From Owenia fusiformis (lineage: Eukaryota > Annelida > Polychaeta > Sabellida > Oweniidae), in NCBI GenBank assembly GCA_903813345.2, contig CAIIXF020000011.1, positions 1,946,571 to 2,010,570 of the forward strand: DNA of 64,000 nt, written 5' to 3'. Within the stretch, counting starts at the first letter, position 1; each line of letters starts with the position of its first letter. The position numbers were made by a program, and so were the translations under genes. Under the pieces are notes generated by a model, which was given only the letters and a program-made list of their open reading frames with translations, had not been told where the DNA came from and did not search any database. This document shows positions 1 to 11,056 of the stretch, one piece after another.

Positions 1-129
1 CTTCTACCGTGGCATTAATTTTCTTATCGTCCACACCGACATACATTGGTTCCTTTTTTAATGAAATCCTTGCGAGATCTTCTGTCTTCCTTGTCTGAGT
101 GGCTGAGAACAACATTGTCTGTCTGCGCT
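1..129 (-). CDS. DDX18: DDX18 coding exon 9 (motif III), cut by window edge
   Basis: Begins after TTGCAG at 131-130. Encodes [20 protein letters not shown] (motif III SAT) and reaches the left edge at INATVE. The exon may end at or just beyond position 1. Confidence 0.93.
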
Positions 130-3100
130 CTGCAATAAAATATTGTGAGGATATAAGTATTATTCAATGGGAGGGATATGATATCAATTATTGGCTCAGA
201 AAAGCACAGTGGTCATCATTTATTTTTGTGTAAAAATCATGTAAAAACAAGAGAATAAAGATAAACGATAGAAAGAACCAAGAAAGTTCATGACCTCACA
301 TGCCCAAAAAAGCTGCTCAGAAGCTTTCATGTCAAAAATAAAAAACAAAACTCTTCAATTTGAATAATTCCTTTATTCATTCTGTACTATTTTGAGTTTA
401 GTATAGTATAGAGTTCCAAATGACAGGTGCTTATCAGGAGAATGCATCAAATTAAAAATGTGACACTTTTAGCACACTATAGTACTCAATTATCGGCCAC
501 ATTAATTCTTAAGAAATTTAATCTTTCCTGATGTTTTTGTGAGCACTTAATATGAGAATTATCCCTAGGAAGATATCAATGAGTTATCCTTCATTTTACC
601 TTGATATACTTTAAACTTACTTGGCAGTAGTCTTATGATTTGTTTCATTTCTTCCTCAAATCCGACTTCTAATATTCTATCCGCCTCATCAACGATAAGA
701 CACTGTAGGTTCTTGAACATGAAGTCGGGCGTGTTCTAAAAATATATAAATACTCTCCTTAAGCACAAAGGGCAACATTTAAGTCAAAGACTTTTATCAT
801 AACTACATAATCCTCACATCTCGAAAGTGTAAGTTCGAAATCAAAAATAAATCAGAGAAAACCTTCCAGATTTTGCACCTATTGATGAAGGGATTCACTC
901 CTATACTTTCTCATGAAGAAATAAATCTTGCGAAACACCAAGATTTTGTAAAATGATTTTGGGAATTTCTTTTCATGATTTTGCTTGTGTTTTATATCCA
1001 TAAACATGATAAAGAATTTTATTGACTATTTGATTATGAGATATAATTCAAAAATATATTTCTCATTTTCAAGGATAATCCACGAATTAACATCCAGGTA
1101 ATTTCTATTTTCAAACTCAAGGTGCCAAGAATCACTGATAATAAAAGCTATTGAATAAGACACATGCTTTTTCAAATACCACATGTTTTACTCATGCCAA
1201 TACTTGCTCAAAAATACATATTAAATTTTAGCCATTTTTTGCATCATATCTCTAAACCTCGGAATCACCTGTAAATGATCTAGAAGTCTGCCAGGTGTCG
1301 CCACTAGTATATTTATTCCCTTGGTCAGCTTCTTCGCCTCTTCCACTCTGTTAGTACCTCCCATTATTAGCCCATACGTGTGACAATGGTATTTTAACAG
1401 TTCTTTTAACACACCAAATGTCTGCATTGAGAGCTCTCTGGTTGGAGATATTATAATTACTCCAGTACCTAAGATGAAAAAAACAATGATAAAAACAAAC
1501 AAAATATAATACCATATCTGTAAGTGGGATTCCTATTCAAGAAGAACACAATCCAATTTCTGATCTTTTCTAAAAAATTGTTTTCTCATTGGAATCAATC
1601 TTAATTTTACATTAATTAAATTATTCAAAATATCTCATCATTTTGATAAGATGAAGGCAGATGTCCATGTAATGTGGCATGCAATTCTTTAATTTTCGAA
1701 AAAATCAGAAAACAAAAAGAAAATTAACCTTTTAACGCAGTCCAATTTCTGATCATTTCAAAAAAAATGTTTTCTCAATGGGATAAAATCCTAATTTTAC
1801 ATTTAACTATTCAAAATATCTCATCATGTATTTCACCATTTTAACAAGATGAAGGCAGGTATGCCAGGTGTATGCCATTTCTATGAAATGGGGGTAAGGG
1901 GCAGCAATTATTTTCTATAAATAAATCTAAAAACAAAATGAAATAAATTAGACTTTTGTAGAACTTACCATTTCTTGGCATAAACTTCAGTTTGTATAAT
2001 AGTTCTACAGCAGGAATGAGGAAAGCCAATGTTTTTCCACTCCCAGTTTTAGCAGCTCCAAGGAGATCCCTAAAACAAATATGTTCGGGTAATTATATGT
2101 TGCCATAATACACTTGGAATGAAAGACCTGGGGATAATACTGGTGAAGCAGTTTTATATCAATGGAATACAGACTGTAGGGCTAGGCACAAACATTTTCT
2201 ATACTAAGGTCTGTAATCGTTGATATAACACCTGCTCTGAGGTCAATATTACGCTTCGAACATGAAAACTCACCAAAATGTTACGAATATTCATTATGGT
2301 AGGCCCTTACTACTGACTGCCATTATGACGTCAGACATTACTTGTATTACTAGGGGTATTCTTCGCGAATATAACCGGGTGAAATATTGACTTTGTTCAC
2401 AGTTTATAGAAGGAGTGAATACAGTCATGTTTGAATCAAAATTATTACCTGCCCTCTAGTAGAAATGCAATACATTGATATTATTGATCACATGGTACTG
2501 CATTGGCCAATCAGATCACTGGGATTGTAGCAATTATATAATAATCAAAATTATTACCTTCCTTCTAGTAGATGGGGTATACTTTTGGCTTGAATCTCTG
2601 TCATGTGTGTAAATCCCATATCTACAATTCCTTTCAATGTGAGGTCACATACTTTGCCTTCTAAAGATTTAAATGACGTATCTGAGGATATCTCGAGTCC
2701 AACGCTACTACCTGGTACTGGAAATAAATATGGAGTTATGCAATGAGAGGGATTGGATACAGGGTTTATTCATGAGAAACATATATACAGGGTGTTCCAT
2801 GTTTCCACTTTTTCTGATCAAGAGTGAAATTCATTTATCATTGGAAATAGAGGACTTAGAAAATTGCCCTCACAAGTCAAGTAGATATAATATATATTTG
2901 AACATGATCAAATATGTATGAGAGTTTTGATTTGTTCCACCAATCTCAACAAGCTAACAGAAGAGCTGGGTGGTTTCATATGCTCACTGTTAGTGCCAGA
3001 AATATAACATTGCATGATGTATTTCTTTGCATTCATATTAATTTATCAAACTTACACTGTGATTCAATTGGTTCACTTCCTCCTATTTCCTTTGGACCAG

Positions 3101-6100
3101 AATCCTCGTCTTCACCATCCTCGCCTGACTCATCCTCTTCTCCTTCATCATCCTCATCTTCACTTCCTGAGTTCTCTATTTCATTGTCACTATTTGACTC
3201 TTCATCATCTGAAATATTATCTTCTTCCTCTGAGTCTTCGTCTTCATCAGAATCTTCATCTTCTTTCTTGGTGTTCAAAGTTTTCTTCTTCTTGGCTGGA
3301 AATAGAAATCATGTCAGATGTATTGGATTTATTCATTTTATCTTTCTGTAAGATTTTCAGTATAATAGGGCTCCATTGATAAATTCAATGAATTTCTACA
3401 TTCGATTCAATATACAAGGTGTCTATAAAGTCTAGATTTTACACAGACTTTGAACTGTAATTTGAGATTTCATGGACACCCTGTATACCAATTTGTATCA
3501 ATAGACTCCATCCCCTTAAATTCATATAAGTTCAGGTCATACATGGTGACCCAGTAAAATTACACGAATTTACATAAATAAATTGCTGAAATTTAAAATG
3601 TGTAGTTTTTAAATAATTTTAACTCATTTGTAACTGTGTCATTTAAAGATGCCATCTATTGTTTATGATGTCATTGTTAATCTGGGCAGAAATAGGATAA
3701 CTCATGCTTATTTTCAAATCTTTTGAGTTAGTCTATAATAAACAATGATGCCTGCAAAATATGACATCATAAATATAGCCAATCTATCTTAAGAGCATTG
3801 CTCCGTTGGACTTGATTTACCAAAAAGGGTCAGGAAAATATTGTATATATCTATTCATGGACTGACTATGTTTCTATTCTGTCGATTCATACTATGCAAC
3901 TGCCATAGTTTTATAACAACTATGCAATATGAAGTTCATGAACATGACATGAATTTATCATAATTTGTGAAACAGGCCCTTGAATTGGAGTACATACCTT
4001 TTATTTGACTGTCACCGCCAAGTTTGCGCTTTCTGTTGTCCTTGCCACCTTTCAGCGAGACTGTGTTCACCTCTAAATGGGAAATAAAACAATGTTACAT
4101 ACATCAAACATGAAAGATAGATATACATCCCAAACTTGGCCATGTTTGAGGTACATAAAGCAAGTTTGTAGAGTTGTGTTTCCACCAGCAGGAAGGATAT
4201 AGTTTTTACTCTGGCTAAGCGGGCAGATATACTATTAATAGCCTCAGGATAATCCCAATATCCTGAACCTCATGTAGGATAATCTCTATGTACAATATAC
4301 ACCCAGGGGAGGCAACAAACTATTGTCCTGGGTAGTCTTTGAAAAATCACCTGTCTGGCAAAAAACTGTGGTTCAAATAACAGTTGAATGAAATACATCT
4401 GGACACTCTTTGAAACACACTTCTGACTGTAACTGTTATTCATGTTACAATTAAAAAAGATTCCCATTGTTTAACATTTGTTAGTTCTCTACCCATTAAA
4501 CCTTATACATAAATTAAACCCTATCTAATCCAAACACCCCTTGGACCATTCAAAAGAGTTGGGTCATCAGGTGTTCACTTTTCAAGGTTTTTAACATAAG
4601 AGTCAATGGGAGAAAGTAAAACTGGGACAAGGAAAAGTGTTCAAATTGAGAGGTGTTCGGATATAAGCCAGTGATCTCCTTATTATTATAGCAAGTGGGC
4701 GCAACACCCACTTGAGATTTAACCAACAGGCTTGCACCCACCTGAAAATCCATTTGCACCCACTTGAAAATTAGATTAATCATGAAAAATTGGCATATTT
4801 TGACCAATATTGGTCTGATTTGTGCAAATGAGAATTTTACACAACAAAATTCTGTGAAGATTACTAAACTGGTTTTACTTAATAATAACATTAATTACTT
4901 AATAATAACATTAATTACTTAATAATAACAACAAATCAATCTACCTGTTGACTTTTCTAGTTTTGATTTCTTTGACTGTTTATTTTTCTTTGTTTGCACT
5001 TCTGGTGTCTTTGCTGAAATTACATATGTTCCAATTAGTATCAAATTTCATAAATACACAAAATCTGGAGTCCAATTCAAAAAAAAGAAAACCATTGAAT
5101 AGCAATGCCAAAATATTTCTGCCATAGGACACATCATCCTCCTAAGCAGCTATCAAGAATCCGTACCTCCTTCTCCCTGCTATAACCAATTTGGAAACAC
5201 CCGATTAAACTGAATCACCTGATATAATTATGCGCAATGACTAAATACATGATTTCTGTCGCAGTGTTGCGACAGCCAATCAGATTGCGAGTTATAAATC
5301 GGGGAAATACTAACTGCTTATCGCAGGGGGTAATAAAGAATATATTCTGGATTTTGAAGCCCTGTGATCGGACGATGTCGGACATATTAGACACAACTGT
5401 TAGAAAACATTTTTTTATAACACTTCTTGACGAATTCCTGTGGGGCAGACTCTAGTCTGATAAACTTGTCTTTATTATTTAGAAATATAGACCACAAGAG
5501 CAGGGCTACTATTTTTGAATACACCCTGCAGGGCTTGGCACATACGTTTTCTGTACCCCAAACGACCGAAGGGAGTGAGGGGTTCGGAAGTCTTTGTGCC
5601 TAGCCCTAAGGGGTGTATTCGAAAAAAGTAGCCCTGCTCTGAGGTCTATATTACGATTCGAACATGAAAACTCACCAGAGTATTGCAAAATCATCAATTT
5701 CGATGGTCATTTCGACTTTTTTCATTTCTACTTCTGGTTGAGCTTTTGCACTGAACAAAACACTTAGTACAGAGCCAGGGCATTGATCTCGAATATGCCT
5801 AGGGTGAAACATTGACTTTGTTCACAGTTTATAGAAGGCGTGAATACAGTCATGTTCGAATGGTGGTTATTTCCCATATATCTGCTGAATGAATGAACAT
5901 TTTTATATTCCATAGGTAAATTCACTGTGTACTAAGAACTCTTCAAACTGGTAATTTAAATAGATCTGTTTCAATAACAAAATGTTGGAGGTAGGGTTTC
6001 TTTTTCTATGATTGGTGACATGTCAATAGAATCATCACAACTTCTCAGCCTCCTACTTAAAAAAAATTTAATCATTACGATATTCCTGAATGAATGGAAT

Positions 6101-9100
6101 GATCAGAATTATTCCTCATTTATAGTATGTAAATAGAACGGGAAATGGAACAGTTATTAATCGTATTAACAATCTGCAACAACGCAAGGCACATCTGGGG
6201 AGCTTAGTGTTGAAAAAGAGGGTGTCAGTTCAATGCCATTGAGCCAAAGGCACCCCGGCTTATCTGAACAAGCTCGTACAAAAAGACTATGCAGATCCTA
6301 CCTAAGGCTAATCAGTTGAACTTAAAATAAAATATTACATGTACTTCCTCTAAAACTAAAATATACAAAAGTTAGGATAAATATAAGTGTTCCTATTTTA
6401 ACATTAACTGTTTCAATATGGTCATTTGATTGCTTATTTTTTTAATTCAAAGTATTCACAAACATTTCTGTTTTGACTATAATGTAGGAGAGATTAATCC
6501 TAGAGTGTGACCTAGAGAATGTGAATTGTCAGCTATGTCCAAAATAATCCCATGATCAAATTAGTCCCTTGATGAGGTAGCATACTTCGAAGTTCGACAG
6601 AGGACACCCTAGACTGTATCCTTCGTCTGAATAAATATTCAGACTGTAAGTCACCTATTGTAAAATGTGGTGTTGTATAAATGTTACAAATAAGTTTGTT
6701 TAATGATAAAATGATTACCTTATAAAGAACTTACAATATTATTTTTTCGTATATTGTCCTCTTACTGAAGATATTCATAAAATGTACAGACGCTTCTTGT
6801 AGCGAAGCCATTGATTAGGTCAAGCCATTTTGGCAATGCCAATTCTCACGATAAACGAGATTTAGCCAGTGACGTCAGTCTATTTGTAAACAAATAACAC
6901 GTGGAGCGGACGGAGCAACATAACGGAAGCGTATGCTAAATTCCATTTGTGCGGGAATTTATTAGATCTAGTCATTTATTATCATTATCCCGATTAATTT
7001 TCTTCATTTATAGTAAATAGAGCGGAAATATTCATGAAGAAGGCCGAGGTAATCAAGTGGTCATGTGTTGTCAAAGTTCAAAATTTGCATATCTCGTTTG
7101 GATCTCGTGAACTCAAACGTCCTTGACATTGATTTCGCGATCTACTTATGAACACATCTTGAAGTTTTGGTGAGTCTGAACATTTCATTATTTTTATCAA
7201 TTTGTACCCGCCTTATACAAATATTTTTGCTTCTAGTTTAAGATGAACATCTCTTCAACATATTTACCAATTTTCAAGGTGAACATTATTTTATAATAAA
7301 CGAGAAATTAATGTGCAAAAAATATCACCGCGATTTCCACAGGAAATATATCAATCATAACAGACCGAATATTATATTCGTTGGATACATACTAGAGGAC
7401 ACCCTAGACTGTATCCTTCGTCTGAATAAATATTCAGACTGTAAGTCACCTATTGTAAAATGTGGTGTTGTATAAATGTTACAAATAAGTTTGTTTAATG
7501 ATAGAATGATTACCTTATAAAGAACTCACAATATTATTTTTTCGTATATTGTCCTCTTACTGAAGATATTCATAAAATGTACAGACGCTTCTTGTAGCGA
7601 AGCCATTGATTAGGTCAAGCCATTTTGGCAATGCCAATTCTCACGATAAACGAGATTTAGCCAGTGACGTCAGTCTATTTGTAAACAAATAACACGTGGA
7701 GCGGGAGCAACATTACGGAAGCGTATTGCTAAATTCCATTTGTGCGGGAATTTATTAGATCTAGTCATTTATTATCATTATCCCGATTTATTTTCTTCAT
7801 TTATAGTAAATAGAGCGGAAATATTCATGAAGAAGGCCGAGGTAATCAAGTGGTCATGTGTTGTCAAAGTTCAAAATTTGCATATCTCGTTTAGATCTCG
7901 TGAACTCAAACGTCCTTGACATTGATTTCGCGATCTACTTATGAACACATCCTGAAGTTTCGGTGAGTCTGAACATTTCATTATTTTATATCAACTTGTA
8001 CCCGCCTTATACAAATATTTTTGCTTCTAGTTTAAGGTCTCATGGAAGTTAACAGGAAATGACAAAACAAAAAATGACAAAGCCATGCTGGATTTTGAAA
8101 ATTTTTTGAACCAAGATAACAGAGTTCTGTTTGGACCTCCAGTCAGTTTAACTAGTTCCAAATATCATTTACATGACCAGGAACACAATTGAAATGGTCA
8201 GAATGACCATAAACATGATAAAATAACCTTTTTAGCCCTCTGAAAATGTGACTGAAAAATAGCTAAAAGTAGGTGCTCAGGAAAGGTCAATGAACAGAAT
8301 CTTTTGATTTTTTCAGAAAATGTGTCCAATATATTGCTCTAAATGACACAATCTTTGAAATTTTAAAAAATCGTCTGAAACAATAATGGCTGTAGTAAAA
8401 AGGAAAATAGATCGATTTCAATTCAGTTTTTTTCAATTTTTTCTTTTTCTAAGAATGATATCAAATTTTTTTGAATTGTATCATTTAGAGCAATATATTG
8501 GGCACATTTTCTGAAAAAGTCAAAATATTCTGTTCAGTGACCTTTCCTGAGCACCTACTCTTAGCTATTTTTTAGTCACATTTTCAGAGGGCTGAAAAGG
8601 TTATTCTATCATGTTTATGGTCATTCTGACCATTTCAACTGTGTTCCCGGTCATGTAAATGATATGTGGAACTAGTTAAACTGACTGGAGGTCCAAACAG
8701 AACTCTGTTATCTTGGTTCAAAAAATTTTCAAAATCCAGCATGGCATTGTCATTTTTTGTTTTGTCATTTCCTGTTAAAGGGGCAATAAGGACTGTAGAG
8801 AGAAAATTCGAAAATTTTTATTTTTTCTGAGCTATCAGGTCAATATTTGGCTTAATACCTTCTTTGACATACCTATTTTCATAAAATGTATGTATAAACT
8901 ATCAATGTCAGCATTAAGAAGTGTAAATTCAATTCAAAGCTTCTATAAAGGGAGTCCCACTTATAGATTTTTTAAGATCCACCATGTTTCAAGAGGAATA
9001 TCAGCTGAAATAATGTTCATCCAGAGGATTTCTTTGTAGATAATGAAAATATATGTTAGTCTTGATGAAATATCCAAACCTAAATATATTTTGACACTTG

Positions 9101-9986
9101 TCGATGATCGTTGAATGGCCCCCCTGCACTATTTGTAGCACCTTTAACTTCCATGAGACCTTAAGATGAACATCTCTTCAACATATTCACCAATTTTCAA
9201 GGTGAACATTCTTATAATAAACGAGAAATTAATGTGCAAAAAATATCACCGCGATTTCCACAGGAAATATATCAATCATAACAGACCGAATATTATATTC
9301 GGTCTGTTGGATACATACTAGAGGACACCCATCAATGAAAAAATAAAAGTGTACTGTCCTTCGAGGCACTACTGGTAAAGAGGGGTGATGTCAACATGTC
9401 AACCGGTAGCCTGACAGTGGCCCCAGGGTTTTTCAACATAAAGGGACTTCCTAGGGGGGTACAGGGGCCAACCAGGAAGGTTCCTTTCAATTTTTAAATG
9501 AGTTGTAAACCATAGATCTATTCTTAAATGTTAAGGTTTTAAATTATATTCTATTCAAATTCTATCACTGTTAAATTATATATCTGCTCTATATGGGCTT
9601 ATTAGCCTTTTGCAGATTATCGACATAGACATAGAGTCTGTGACATATTGTAAACCTACTGAAACAGATCCGTTTTCATAAACCGTTTGAAGAGTTCAAC
9701 TTCAGTTAAACCAGATATCGTCGAATAACCTAAATGAGAGAACCCAATGAAAAACAAAATCTGATTAGAAATAAATTCCACGTTGTGGGCGATAATACCG
9801 TGAAATTAAAAATTCCTAATTTTAGATTGTTATTTTCGAGATATTAATACGACTTAGCGCCGAATTCTTCCTATAATACATAAACCTACCTATATTTTGA
9901 GATATGACTACTTCTTTATTGACCATTTGTTTCTTCTTCAGCTTCTTCATAAGCCTTTTATTTCGCAGAGTTTCGAGTTTGTCCAT
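1..9986 (-). CDS. DDX18: DEAD-box RNA helicase DDX18/Has1 (N-terminal ~395 residues, partial)
   Basis: Coding exons on the minus strand, first to last: 9986-9890, 5013-4945, 4072-3998, 3295-3056, 2717-2558, 2069-1969, 1468-1269, 735-621 and 129 to the left edge. All borders are GT-AG and the phases agree through every junction. The product starts [12 protein letters not shown], has a Lys-rich N-terminus (1-80), a long acidic stretch (about 85-160), then the helicase core: Q motif ([10 protein letters not shown]), Walker A (AAKTGSGKT), motif Ia (SPTRELS), Ib (ATPGRLLD), DEAD box (VDEADR) and motif III (SAT). The wording closely follows animal DDX18, a nucleolar ATP-dependent RNA helicase needed for 60S ribosome biogenesis. 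The helicase C-terminal lobe lies beyond position 1. Orthology to DDX18 rather than another DEAD-box protein rests on remembered family wording and is strong. Confidence 0.93.
621..735 (-). CDS. DDX18: DDX18 coding exon 8 (DEAD box)
   Basis: 115-bp exon (acceptor TTTTAG with GA after it, donor GTAAGT) encoding [20 protein letters not shown], the catalytic DEAD motif II, then [18 protein letters not shown]. Confidence 0.95.
1269..1468 (-). CDS. DDX18: DDX18 coding exon 7 (motifs Ia and Ib)
   Basis: 200-bp exon (acceptor TCTTAG, donor GTGATT) with [18 protein letters not shown], the GG motif ([10 protein letters not shown]) and motif Ib ([12 protein letters not shown]). These are RNA-contacting motifs of RecA lobe 1. 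Confidence 0.95.
1969..2069 (-). CDS. DDX18: DDX18 coding exon 6 (Walker A)
   Basis: 101-bp exon (acceptor TTTTAG, donor GTAAGT) carrying motif [21 protein letters not shown], the ATP-binding P-loop, and ending KLKFMPRNG, as in animal DDX18. Confidence 0.95.
2160..2435. repeat. Interspersed repeat family A, copy 1
   Basis: Shares blocks with copies at 5467-5860 and 10345-10600: GGGCTAGGCAC, CTGCTCTGAGGTC, TTACGNTTCGAACATGAAAAC, and a 3' block TGACTTTGTTCACAGTTTAT. This copy lies in a DDX18 intron. Its central hairpin is largely lost. Confidence 0.6.
2428..2472 (-). repeat. Degenerate copy of the DDX18 exon 5 donor junction
   Basis: On the minus strand this reads like the end of exon 5 plus the start of its intron (true site 2545-2575): CTACTAGA, a few changes, then GGTAATAATTTTGATT. 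It lies about 120 bp inside the following intron and keeps a GT donor. It probably arose by local duplication. Confidence 0.5.
2558..2717 (-). CDS. DDX18: DDX18 coding exon 5 (Q motif)
   Basis: 160-bp exon (acceptor TTCCAG, donor GTAATA). It encodes the approach to the helicase core, with FKSLEGKV followed by the Q motif [21 protein letters not shown]. The last codon is split AG|G with the next exon. Confidence 0.92.
3056..3295 (-). CDS. DDX18: DDX18 coding exon 4, acidic region
   Basis: 240-bp exon (acceptor CTCCAG-type, donor GTAAGT), phase 1 on both sides. It encodes about 80 residues dominated by Glu, Asp and Ser, as in the acidic region before the helicase core of DDX18 proteins. The apparent Ser-rich open frame on the plus strand is only its shadow. 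Confidence 0.85.
3998..4072 (-). CDS. DDX18: DDX18 coding exon 3
   Basis: 75-bp exon (acceptor ATTTAG, donor GTATGT), phase 1 on both sides, encoding a basic linker ([19 protein letters not shown]). Confidence 0.75.
4217..4296. repeat. Fragments of palindromic repeat families C and D
   Basis: GCGGGCAGATATACTA at about 4217 matches the GAGCGGG-type palindrome at 18255. 4250-4290 is the reverse complement, with very few differences, of 17936-17968 (AGAGATTATCCTATATGAGG and following bases). Confidence 0.5.
4669..4850 (+). mobile_element. MITE family 2 copy, right end lost
   Basis: Begins CAGTGATCTCC and shares GCAAGTNGGCGCARCACCCAC, GGCTTGCACCCACC and GGCATATTTTGACCAAT with the complete copy at 56647-56852. 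The right terminal repeat is missing. Confidence 0.65.
4879..4932. repeat. Short tandem repeat in DDX18 intron 2
   Basis: About three copies of an 18-20 bp unit, TTAATAATAACATTAATTAC, just upstream on the map of the exon 2 donor. Confidence 0.7.
4945..5013 (-). CDS. DDX18: DDX18 coding exon 2
   Basis: 69-bp exon (acceptor TTTCAG, donor GTAGAT) encoding a Lys-rich, low-complexity segment. Phase 1 on both sides, so skipping it would keep the frame. The same holds for the next two exons. Confidence 0.75.
5467..5860. repeat. Interspersed repeat family A, copy 2, with long hairpin
   Basis: The arms AGCAGGGCTACT... (from about 5498) and ...AGTAGCCCTGCT (to about 5640) form a long imperfect hairpin. 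Near the centre it has TTCTGTACCCC, CGACCGAAGGGAGTGAGG. The 3' tail (ATTACGATTCGAACATGAAA, then TGACTTTGTTCACAG) is shared with the other two copies. Confidence 0.7.
6599..7393. repeat. 795-bp tandem duplication in DDX18 intron 1, copy A
   Basis: Near-identical to 7394-8035 plus 9161-9319. The boundary motif AGAGGACACCC occurs at 6599, 7394 and 9320. Each copy has a CRE-like TGACGTCA and an E-box CACGTG about 35 bp apart, and a GTGAGT donor-like site near its centre. Copy A has an intact TTAAGATGAAC site, so it is the empty-site reference for the insertion in copy B. Confidence 0.9.
8036..9160. mobile_element. Outer TTAA-flanked DNA element (non-autonomous)
   Basis: Starts GGTCTCATGGAAG and ends CTTCCATGAGACC, flanked by TTAA at 8032-8035 and 9161-9164. 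Removing the inner insertion (8053-8774 plus one TTAA) leaves about 399 bp whose terminal inverted repeats extend to GGTCTCATGGAAGTTAAAGG. A TTAA target is typical of piggyBac-type transposition, but the ends are not the usual CCC type. No coding region. A diverged internal copy lies at 27880-28205 in reverse orientation. Confidence 0.8.
8053..8774. mobile_element. Inner foldback element nested in the outer TTAA element
   Basis: 722 bp from CAGGAAATGACA to TGTCATTTCCTG, flanked by TTAA (8049-8052 and 8775-8778). The two arms, each about 330 bp, are nearly exact inverted repeats around a centre near 8400-8470, so the whole element can fold into a long hairpin. It sits inside the left terminal repeat of the outer element. 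Confidence 0.82.
9890..9986 (-). CDS. DDX18: DDX18 coding exon 1
   Basis: ATG at 9986-9984, 97 bp, ending in phase 1 at a GTAGGT donor (9889-9888). It encodes a basic Lys/Leu-rich start typical of Has1/DDX18 N-termini. It joins in frame to exon 2 (G|CA AAG) across a 4.9-kb intron full of repeats. Confidence 0.8.
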
Positions 9987-10060
9987 TTTAACATGTGCGA
10001 GATGAATCCTGGGAAATCAACAACGATCGTAACGCCATCTACGGGCCGGAAGGTAGGGAT
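9984..10060. promoter_or_regulatory. Possible TATA-less bidirectional promoter of DDX18
   Basis: The DDX18 start codon is at 9986. About 60 bp upstream of it lies CCGGAAG (ETS/GABP-like, near 10046-10052), and CGCCATCT (YY1-like, near 10033-10040). Such sites are common in ribosome-biogenesis gene promoters. There is no TATA box. The region could also serve the possible plus-strand gene beginning at 10002. Motif match only. Confidence 0.4.
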
Positions 10061-10779
10061 TTAAATATTTACTTTTCAGTAATATTCATGTTTTAATTGG
10101 TTTATACTCTTTGGAAATCAGTGAGACATTATGATGTATATTGCAGGTTAGTCTAATATCTCTGACTGTTGCAGAGAGTGGAGTTCAGATACGAACAATC
10201 AAGCGGAAACTGGATTTACAAAACTGAAAAAAATGTGATAAATTTTCCAAATTCCAATCAACAGGTGTCCCCACGAGGTGATAATGAGGTATGTAGCCCA
10301 ACTGTATTCTTTGAAGTACTGTTATATATGTTTTGTATTAGGCCTATATCGGCGAATAATTACCGCAGGGCTAGGCAAAAATCTTTTCTGTACCCCGAAT
10401 TACCGAAGGAGGTGAGGGGTTTGGAAGCTTTTGTGCCCCTAAGGTATTTATTACTTGATATGTATACCTGATCTGAGGTCTGTATTACGATTCGAGTATG
10501 AAAACTTACCAAAATTTTGCAAAATTGTCACTTTACTTTTCTACATACATGTAGGGTCTAGCATTTAGCACTGAACGAAACACTTAGTACGGACGATGAG
10601 TTACCCAATTGGGAAATCTTAGAACTTGGTATGTGTTAACCTGAGAAATTCATGATGTGAAAAATATATGGATTTGAACAGACACATTCCCTATGACAAA
10701 ATATTAATATTTTGGCCTCTTATCAATGCAGGATAACTTCAAAAGCAGAAAGGTAAAGAATAACAAGACTCTTAGTGAG
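10002..10779 (+). CDS. Possible first exons of an unrecognised divergent gene
   Basis: Three segments join in one open frame with canonical sites: 10002-10052 (ATG, donor GTAGGG), 10175-10288 (acceptor TTGCAG, donor GTATGT) and 10732-10779 (acceptor ATGCAG, donor GTATTG; an alternative donor at 10753 would also keep phase). Each length is a multiple of three. The peptide begins MNPGKSTTIVTPSTGRK and contains RVEFRYEQSSGNWIYK. I do not recognise it. No further exon is seen before the repeats at 10.9 kb. Its start would be 15 bp from the DDX18 ATG on the opposite strand. The first donor overlaps the ETS-like site, so this may be coincidence. Confidence 0.33.
10345..10600. repeat. Interspersed repeat family A, copy 3
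   Basis: GGGCTAGGCAAAAATCTTTT, TTCTGTACCCC, ACCGAAGGAGGTGAGGGG, then CTGAGGTCTGTATTACGATT and CACTGAACGAAACACTTAGT, as in copy 2. The hairpin is degraded. Confidence 0.65.
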
Positions 10780-10894
10780 GTATTGCTCATGATTTATGTG
10801 GTGTCCCCAAAAAAGTGAACTTCTGTTTGAGAAATATATATTCTCTCAGAAATAGATAAGCAAAACTATTTCAAAATTTGAATGACGAACATAA

Positions 10895-11005
10895 GGGTAT
10901 TATATACTGGGAGGTTTTGGATATGGTGTTTATCCAGAAGGATATATGCATATCTACCTAAGGGATCATAGGGACCGAAGGTAGATGTGCATATCTCACA
11001 ATATC
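10895..11005. repeat. Palindrome family B, copy 1
   Basis: ACTGGGAGGTTTTGGATA, stem GCATATCTACC, centre GGGATCATAGGGACCGAAGG, returning stem GGTAGATGTGCATAT. Same architecture as the copies at 11953, 18334 and 47090. The outer right arm is missing. Confidence 0.65.
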
Positions 11006-11056
11006 TCACCATTTTTGGGAATTTTTTAGGGATGCACCATTGTACATAAAGGTCTA

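Larger units (their letters stand above)
7394..9319. repeat. 795-bp tandem duplication, copy B, interrupted by an insertion
   Basis: Matches copy A up to TTTAA (8035) and again from TTAAGATGAAC (9161). The intervening 1125 bp plus a duplicated TTAA is an insertion. Its end has a near-perfect palindrome around GACCGAATATTATATTCGGTC that is partly lost in copy A. Confidence 0.9.

Noticed and set aside
2914-3379. Ser-rich and His/Leu-rich plus-strand frames
   Set aside because: Antisense shadows of the acidic DDX18 exon 4.
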